Source: Alphaproteobacteria bacterium UBA2903
GTDB lineage: Bacteria > Pseudomonadota > Alphaproteobacteria > CAAGCB01 > CAG-977
Direction: 5' to 3'
NCBI GenBank assembly: GCA_002349565.1
Contig: DEDN01000005.1
Coordinates: forward strand, 23,857 to 49,871
DNA: 26,015 nucleotides
The position numbers and the translations under genes are program-made. Shown one piece after another: positions 21,543-26,015 of this stretch; positions within the stretch are counted from its first letter, which is position 1; every line of letters begins with the position of its first letter. A model generated the notes under the pieces. That model was not told the origin of the DNA. It did not search any database and saw nothing but the letters and a program-made list of their open reading frames with translations.

Positions 21543-22815
21543 TGTTTTTCCTTTCGTCAAAATCCAGATACGGCGTCAAAGCCGCCGTCAAACGGTTCAG
21601 TACGTCCGCCTGATTCAATGCGAAGCGGCGGGCGTTTTCCTGTTTTTGCCCCAAAATCCCCTTGTCGGCGAACCAATCGTCCAGCGTTTGCGCCAACTCT
21701 TTTTTGTCTTCAACGACGCTCAGCGCGTCGGCGGCAACCGCTTTCGCGACGATTTCCTTGAAGTTCATCATGTATTTCCCGCACACGACAGCTTTGCCCA
21801 ATCGGGCGGGTTCGATAATGTTCTGCCCGCCGAACGCCACCAAAGACCCGCCGACGAACGCGATTGAAGCCAAGCGGTAAAACAGCCCCATTTCCCCGAT
21901 GGTGTCCGCCAAGTAAACGGCTGTGTCGGGGGTAATGTTTTCGCCGCGGGAACGGCGCGCGACGGTCAAGCCCGCCTGCTGCAAAAGCTTTTCGATGTCG
22001 TCGCCGCGCTTGGGATGACGGGGGGCGCAAATCATCAGCGCACCTGTCGTTTTCAGCGCGTTCTGCACGGCGGCAAGCTGTTCTTCCTCGCCCTCGTGCG
22101 TGCTGGCGGCAATCCAGCAGGGACGGCTGCCGATTTGCGCCCGCAGCTTGTTCAGCTCGTCCGCGTCAAACGGCAAATCCCCCGCCGCGAATTTCAGATT
22201 GCCGACGCTTTCGGCGTCTTTCGCGCCCAATACCCGCAAGCGGCGCGCGTCTTCGTCGGTTTGCCCGAACGATTTGACGAACAGGCTTTGCAGTTCGCGG
22301 CAGAAAGCGGGAAACTTTTGCCAGCGGCGGAACGAACGGTCGGACACGCGTCCGTTGATTAAAACCAGCGGAATTTTGCGCGCCGCGATTTCGTTCAGCA
22401 GATTGGGCCAAAACTCCGATTCAATCCACAAAGCCGCATCGGGCTTCCAATGATCGACAAATCTTTTGACCGCAAACGGCGTATCGATCGGCACATATTG
22501 GTGAAAAGCGTTTTCGGGCAGCCGTTTCGCCATCAGTTCCGCCGACGTAACCGTCCCGGAAGTCACCATAATCCGCGCGGTCGGGCAAAGTTCGGACAGC
22601 TTGTTCACCAGCGGCAAAGCGGACAGCGTTTCGCCGACGCTTGCCCCGTGAATCCAAATCAGCCGCCCGTCGGGACGCGGTTTCGCCGCATAGCCCAACC
22701 GTTCGGGAAAGCGAAGCAAATCCTCTTTGCCTTTGGCTTTGCGCGCCGCCAGATACACGGCAATCAGCGGATATCCCAGAACCGTCGCGGCTTTGTACAG
22801 GCTCAGCAGATTCAT
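21532..22815 (-). CDS. waaA: Kdo transferase (3-deoxy-D-manno-octulosonic acid transferase)
   Basis: GT30 glycosyltransferase that adds Kdo from CMP-Kdo to lipid IVA at the inner membrane. From MNLLSLYKAATV (AGGGG about 6 nt upstream) it has 427 residues; the frame is open 32 codons further but that part is not family sequence. An N-terminal membrane anchor (about 9-24) is followed by GASVGE with the catalytic base at E62, RLGYAAKP, WIESEFWPN, LINGRVSDRS, and the CMP-Kdo-binding ASTHEGEEE and APRHPKRG, then GGSLVAFGGQNIIEPA. The start overlaps the stop of the DUF374 gene (ATGA). Whether it adds one or two Kdo residues cannot be told. Confidence 0.95.
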   Translation of the reverse strand: MNLLSLYKAATVLGYPLIAVYLAARKAKGKEDLLRFPERLGYAAKPRPDGRLIWIHGASVGETLSALPLVNKLSELCPTARIMVTSGTVTSAELMAKRLPENAFHQYVPIDTPFAVKRFVDHWKPDAALWIESEFWPNLLNEIAARKIPLVLINGRVSDRSFRRWQKFPAFCRELQSLFVKSFGQTDEDARRLRVLGAKDAESVGNLKFAAGDLPFDADELNKLRAQIGSRPCWIAASTHEGEEEQLAAVQNALKTTGALMICAPRHPKRGDDIEKLLQQAGLTVARRSRGENITPDTAVYLADTIGEMGLFYRLASIAFVGGSLVAFGGQNIIEPARLGKAVVCGKYMMNFKEIVAKAVAADALSVVEDKKELAQTLDDWFADKGILGQKQENARRFALNQADVLNRLTAALTPYLDFDERKNNAD

Positions 22816-23513
22816 TCGTCCCCCTGCGGCACGGGCGAATTTTTCCGTCCCGCCCGTTCGTCGGCAAGCCGAGTCAAATCCAGCAGCCGTTTTTCCAGCT
22901 TTTTGCGCCAAACTTCGGTTTGTTCGGCATCCAGCTCCGCGGGGACGTAAATCGGTTCGGCATTCAGAATCACGCCCTTGTTAAACGGCAAAGGCAACAT
23001 AAATCTGTCCCACGTTTTAAAGATTTTGGCGCGTTTGACGGAAAAAGCGGTAAAGACGATCGGACGCCCCGATTCGGACGCCAAAGCGACCAAGCCTTTG
23101 GTCATTTTGTACCCCGGTTTTCTGCCGTCGGGCGCCATCGCCATCAAAGAATCCTCTTTCATCAGGCGCATAATCGCCAGTCCCGCCGCCGTTCCGTTGC
23201 GTTTGGACGATCCGTCGACGGTTTTGATGCCGTAATGACGCATGGCGGCGGCGACAGCGCGCCCGTCGCGATGCAGGGAAATCAGCACATACGGATGCAG
23301 TTTTTGAGGCTTGAAGTAAAATTTGGCAAACGTCGCACCCATCAGCCGCCCGTGCCAGAACGACATAAAGAACGACTGCTTTTCGTCATCGAAAGCATAC
23401 GTCCACCCCTCTGCCGTCCAGCGCGTCGTATGAAAGACCAATCGGGTGTACAGATAGAACAGGTAACCGATAAGTTCCTGAACAATCACCATTTTTCCGA
23501 TTTTTTTAAACAT
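22812..23513 (-). CDS. DUF374-family acyltransferase
   Basis: Membrane-associated protein of the lysophospholipid acyltransferase-like DUF374 family, often found beside waaA in alphaproteobacteria. I recall LpxJ of epsilonproteobacteria, a late lipid A acyltransferase, as a relative, so a lipid A role is plausible but not shown. From the ATG at 23513 it has 233 residues; another ATG lies 21 nt downstream with a nearer GGA, and a TTG 66 nt upstream is unlikely. Family segments are FFMSFWHGRLM, LISLHRDGRAVAAAMRHYG, VDGSSKRNGTAAGL and APDGRKPGYKMTKGLVALA. It is the first gene of the eight-gene minus-strand cluster. Confidence 0.85.
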   Translation of the reverse strand: MFKKIGKMVIVQELIGYLFYLYTRLVFHTTRWTAEGWTYAFDDEKQSFFMSFWHGRLMGATFAKFYFKPQKLHPYVLISLHRDGRAVAAAMRHYGIKTVDGSSKRNGTAAGLAIMRLMKEDSLMAMAPDGRKPGYKMTKGLVALASESGRPIVFTAFSVKRAKIFKTWDRFMLPLPFNKGVILNAEPIYVPAELDAEQTEVWRKKLEKRLLDLTRLADERAGRKNSPVPQGDE

Positions 23514-23555
23514 ACCGAACGTTCTTTCGCCCCAATGCAACCGACTGTTCAAGTT

Positions 23556-23587
23556 ATTATAAAACAAAAAGTTCTTCAAGGATTATA
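23556..23587 (-). promoter_or_regulatory. Candidate promoter(s) of the lipid A/isoprenoid cluster
   Basis: Two perfect minus-strand TATAAT hexamers (23587-23582 and 23561-23556) lie upstream of the DUF374 gene. Neither has a good -35; the distal one has TTTGCC 16 bp upstream. The distal site would overlap the divergent lipoprotein promoter at 23594-23622. Confidence 0.4.
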
Positions 23588-23593
23588 TTCGTT

Positions 23594-23622
23594 TTGACCT
23601 TTCGGCAAAAGCCTTTTACACT
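23594..23622 (+). promoter_or_regulatory. Promoter of the lipoprotein gene
   Basis: TTGACC (23594-23599), a 17-bp spacer and TACACT (23617-23622) lie 27 bp before the ATG at 23650, leaving a leader of about 20 nt that includes AAGGAG. Confidence 0.6.
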
Positions 23623-23649
23623 GGCTTTTCAGGAAAAAGGAGTTTGCCG

Positions 23650-24870
23650 ATGAAAATCCGAATGCTGTTCGCCCTGCTGTTTTTGACCGCCGCTTTGACG
23701 GGATGTTTCGAAAAAAAAGGGACTGACGATCAGCCCGCTTTGCCCGAACAGCCGTCCAAAGTGCTGGACTATCTGGCTTTGTCGGCGCATTCCCTTATCA
23801 GCCAGCAGCAGCCCGACGGCTTTTTCAAATACGAATACGACTTTGTTGCGGGCGCGTATACGCCGTGGGACAACGTTATCCATCAGGCGCGCGCGGGTTT
23901 TGCCCTGATGCAGTACTACACGTTTCTGATCAACGCGGGAATCGATCCGCGCAACGCCGCAATCGTCCTCGAATCCGTCCGCAAAGCGCTGAAAGGTTAC
24001 GAATCGGCGTCCGTTACCCATAACAGCATGCCGGGAAAACTGCTGTCTTTTTATTACAGTAAAGGCGGCATCGGCAAAAACGGAACACAGGACAAACTGC
24101 AAAGACTGGAAGCAGAAATCGCCGCGTCGGCTTTTGCGCTGACAACGGCTTTGTATCATTGGAACATGACCAATTCCAACGAATTTGAATCCATCCGCCG
24201 CGAATGGCGCGACGCCATGCTCTATCATGCGCGCAAAGCCCTTGCCACGCCGTTGGAAAAACGCCCGTTCATGGCGCCGCTGTGGCTGGCGCTGACGGTC
24301 TACAACCAAACCGACCCGACCGACGGAGAAGTCGCCAAAACCCTGAAATCGGTCACCGCATATTTTACCCGTTCCCCCCGCCCGATGAAAAACGCCGAAG
24401 ATTATTCGTGGGATATGATGGCGGCGCATTTGCAATCGTCGGACAACCTGCCGATTCAATCGTTCGCGGCGCGGCAAACGCTGACGATCACGGAAACGCT
24501 GTACGCGGGACACGACACGGACGTCAACGGCTGCCTGCTGTCGCTCGGTCTGGCGGAAGGCGCGCAAACCATCAAGCCCGACGCCTCCCCCGATCTGCGC
24601 CGCATCCGCCAAGCCGCTTTGGGACGCGGACAGCTGGAGTATTACAATTCCCTGAAATACACAATCTTGCCCAACCAGACATGGATTTCGCTGGGACCGG
24701 GGCGAACCCTGCATTCTCAGGATTTCAAACGGTTCACGGGCGCGTCGCTGTTCGGCGTGCATATGCCGCGCACAAACGTCGGATTAACGGGATTGTGCCT
24801 GTTGGCAGGAATGCGCTTTGCCACCGAAGATTTGAAAGAAATCCGCCAAAAATCGGAACTTGCCCATTAG
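23650..24870 (+). CDS. Putative lipoprotein of unknown function
   Basis: I do not recognise this protein. It has 406 residues from the ATG at 23650 (AAGGAG 7 nt upstream; a TTG 6 nt earlier is less likely). A lipoprotein signal peptide ends in the lipobox LTGC with C19 as the lipidated residue; the +2 residue is Phe, not Asp, so the outer membrane is the likely site. The mature part is mostly helical, with the segment LSQQQPDGFFKYEYDF-like (LISQQQPDGFFKYEYDF) and repeated helix pairs that recall alpha/alpha-toroid glycosidase or epimerase folds, but no catalytic motif is certain. It is divergent from the lipid A cluster and precedes the cysteine-rich surface protein. An envelope role is inferred only from location. 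Confidence 0.75.
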   Translation: MKIRMLFALLFLTAALTGCFEKKGTDDQPALPEQPSKVLDYLALSAHSLISQQQPDGFFKYEYDFVAGAYTPWDNVIHQARAGFALMQYYTFLINAGIDPRNAAIVLESVRKALKGYESASVTHNSMPGKLLSFYYSKGGIGKNGTQDKLQRLEAEIAASAFALTTALYHWNMTNSNEFESIRREWRDAMLYHARKALATPLEKRPFMAPLWLALTVYNQTDPTDGEVAKTLKSVTAYFTRSPRPMKNAEDYSWDMMAAHLQSSDNLPIQSFAARQTLTITETLYAGHDTDVNGCLLSLGLAEGAQTIKPDASPDLRRIRQAALGRGQLEYYNSLKYTILPNQTWISLGPGRTLHSQDFKRFTGASLFGVHMPRTNVGLTGLCLLAGMRFATEDLKEIRQKSELAH

Positions 24871-24885
24871 AATTATTCCAAAAAT

Positions 24886-24948
24886 GCCATAATCGCCATA
24901 ATTGAGTCATAATTGCCACAAAGACATCCTTAATTTGCCACAATTGAG
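24886..24948 (+). repeat. Short AATTG-CCACAA repeats upstream of the cysteine-rich gene
   Basis: Related short words recur in this AT-rich spacer: AATTGAG (24900-24906 and 24942-24948), and AATTGCCACAA (24911-24921) against ATTTGCCACAA (24933-24943). They could be operator half-sites or chance in AT-rich DNA. The 123-bp spacer holds no gene. Confidence 0.35.
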
Positions 24949-24962
24949 GAGTAAGATAGAAA
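24935..24962 (+). promoter_or_regulatory. Candidate promoter of the cysteine-rich protein gene
   Basis: TTGCCA (24935-24940) and TAGAAA (24957-24962) with a 16-bp spacer, overlapping the AATTGCCACAA repeats. The start would be near 24969, about 25 nt before the ATG. Both boxes are weak. Confidence 0.35.
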
Positions 24963-24993
24963 ATAGAGCAAAAGGAATCAGAGGAGATTCACC

Positions 24994-26015
24994 ATGAAAA
25001 AGCTTTATCTTACAGCGATGGCGGCGTGTATGGCGGCAAGCCAGGCGGTTGCCGGCATACATACCCCCCCCCCCTATACTCTGAATGATGCGGACGCGTT
25101 TGTCGTCGCCCGCAGCTTCAAACTGGGCGACGAAGATTCGAACGTTCGTCCCGCAAACACGCATATTGACAGCAACACGGCGCAGAAATGCATCGGCGAC
25201 AACTGCGACGAAGTGAAGCATTGCGCCAACGACAGCCAGTGCGACAAAGACCAGTACTGCGCCAAAGTCAGTTCCGGCGCGTCTTCGGGCGTTTGCAAAG
25301 TTTTGTGTGAAAGCGGCAAGACCCGCGACGGAACGAAGTGCGCGAACGAAGCGACGACGCCGCTGTGCGGTTACGACGACAACCACCAATCGCACTGCAG
25401 CTGTACGCCCGACAGCTGTTCGCCCGCGTACAAGTGCAATCTGAAATCGGAAACGTACTATGATTGCGACGTTTGTTCGGCGGACGATTCGGATCCGGCA
25501 TGTCACTGTCCGGACGGCAAACTGCCGAACGGCAGCGGCGAATGCGTGACCTGCAACTACGACAGCACTTGCGCATGGGACGAATACTGCGCGAACGCGG
25601 GAACGACGAGCTCTTACTGCGAAACGGTTTCCTGCGCGTCGGATGAATACGTCGCCAATCACGGATGCCATTCGTGCGGATCGCATTGCGATTCGTGCAG
25701 CAATTCGTACAGCTGCGACAGCTGTGAAAGCGGCTATGTCGACGCGGGCGACGGATCGTGCAAACCGCAAGACTGCGGATCGGGTTATTACTTTGACGAA
25801 AACGCGGATCCGCATTGCCAGCCGTGCGGATCGAACTGCGCAACGTGCAGCAGCTCGAGTTCGTGCGAAGTGTGTTCGACGGGCTATGAACTGGTCAACG
25901 GAGAATGCCAGTCGATTTCCTGCGACGCGGGGTATTACCTGAGCGGGAACGATTGCCTGCCGTGTTCAAGCGAATGCGCGACGTGTTCGGGCAGCGCAAG
26001 CAGCTGCGACAGCTG
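24994..26015 (+). CDS. Secreted cysteine-rich protein with furin-like repeats (3' end outside window)
   Basis: The frame starts at ATG 24994 (AGGAG about 8 nt upstream) and stays open to the window edge, so at least 340 residues are encoded. A signal peptide MKKLYLTAMAACMAASQAVA is followed by PPP, encoded by an 11-C tract at 25064-25074. The mature protein is Cys-rich throughout. From residue 225 on, units of 46-50 residues begin CxxCGSxCxxC (25666-25815, 25816-25953, 25954 to edge) and contain SCxxCxxGY...CxxxxCxxGYY, like the growth-factor-receptor/furin-like fold. Such domains are more familiar from eukaryotic surface proteins. The many disulfides imply export to the periplasm or surface. 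No membrane anchor is visible yet. Cys-rich composition is certain; function is unknown. Confidence 0.85.
   Translation, partial: MKKLYLTAMAACMAASQAVAGIHTPPPYTLNDADAFVVARSFKLGDEDSNVRPANTHIDSNTAQKCIGDNCDEVKHCANDSQCDKDQYCAKVSSGASSGVCKVLCESGKTRDGTKCANEATTPLCGYDDNHQSHCSCTPDSCSPAYKCNLKSETYYDCDVCSADDSDPACHCPDGKLPNGSGECVTCNYDSTCAWDEYCANAGTTSSYCETVSCASDEYVANHGCHSCGSHCDSCSNSYSCDSCESGYVDAGDGSCKPQDCGSGYYFDENADPHCQPCGSNCATCSSSSSCEVCSTGYELVNGECQSISCDAGYYLSGNDCLPCSSECATCSGSASSCDS
25064..25074 (+). repeat. C11 homopolymer tract (candidate phase-variation site)
   Basis: Eleven consecutive C just after the signal peptide codons. With 11 C the frame is open for 1,022 bases. With 10 C the ribosome reads CCT ATA CTC TGA; with 12 C it reads CTA TAC TCT GAA TGA. 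Either slip stops translation within five codons of the tract. Confidence 0.85.

Noticed and set aside
23629..24762. A 377-codon minus-strand open frame opposite the lipoprotein gene
   Set aside because: The plus strand has a promoter, ribosome-binding site, signal peptide and lipobox. The minus frame is Arg/Gln-rich shadow sequence.
24907..25815. A 302-codon minus-strand open frame opposite the cysteine-rich gene
   Set aside because: It is an Arg/Ala/Val-rich shadow. The plus-strand frame has a signal peptide, a good ribosome-binding site and regular Cys repeats.
24994..26015. CRISPR or tandem DNA repeat array
   Set aside because: The periodicity is at protein level (Cys spacing) with diverged codons, and there are no identical spaced DNA repeats. 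No CRISPR array or cas gene was seen anywhere in the window.

Overview
The window reads as a chromosomal segment of a Gram-negative alphaproteobacterium of moderate GC content, probably host-associated and at least partly anaerobic. The evidence is a Kdo/lipid A gene cluster (waaA, lpxK, an LpxL-type acyltransferase, a DUF374 acyltransferase), a type I glutamine synthetase with PII, the gene order xseB-ispA-dxs-tlyA, a large autotransporter, and a mini-protein resembling the end of anaerobic ribonucleotide reductase NrdD. I infer the taxon from gene content and order; I could not search a database.

Left part (1-4.1 kb). A tRNA-Lys(CTT) enters from the left edge. A 34-bp piece of its 3' end and trailer is repeated 170 bp downstream behind a hairpin-rich insert, which looks like the scar of an insertion at a tRNA gene. 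Directly after it lies an orphan DpnI-type nuclease (cleaves methylated GATC), overlapping a ProXp-ala-type tRNA editing gene by ATGA. An Rrf2 regulator with IscR-like cysteines faces cysK, whose promoter overlaps an Rrf2-like palindrome. A periplasmic ScsC/DsbA-like protein follows on the minus strand.

Middle (4.2-9.8 kb). glnB-glnA and a BepA-like M48 protease form a minus-strand operon. tRNA-His is divergent from it. A second, shorter and divergent DXS-like enzyme has a promoter with a 19-bp spacer and a central palindrome, the hallmark of MerR-family control. Next to it is a 64-residue NrdD-tail-like ORF with an NrdR-box-like sequence upstream.

9.8-15.6 kb. One autotransporter reading frame of about 1,927 codons is split by a single in-frame TAA. 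The 5' half keeps the signal peptide and passenger, and the 3' half keeps the rest of the passenger, an Arg/Tyr-rich linker and the beta-barrel.

15.7-23.5 kb. Eight tightly packed minus-strand genes run DUF374 acyltransferase, waaA, lpxK, lpxL-like, xseB, ispA, dxs, tlyA. Most junctions overlap or lie within a few bases. The cluster joins outer-membrane lipid A/Kdo assembly with isoprenoid precursor synthesis.

Right end (23.6-26.0 kb). A divergent lipoprotein of unknown function is followed by the start of a secreted cysteine-rich protein with furin/growth-factor-receptor-like repeats. Its gene carries an 11-C tract just after the signal peptide. Losing or gaining one C gives a stop codon within a few codons, so this is a strong candidate for a phase-variable on/off switch. 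The most interesting items are this contingency tract, the interrupted autotransporter, the orphan DpnI homologue beside a tRNA-end duplication, the NrdD-like mini-gene with its NrdR box, and the MerR-type promoter of the second DXS-like gene.
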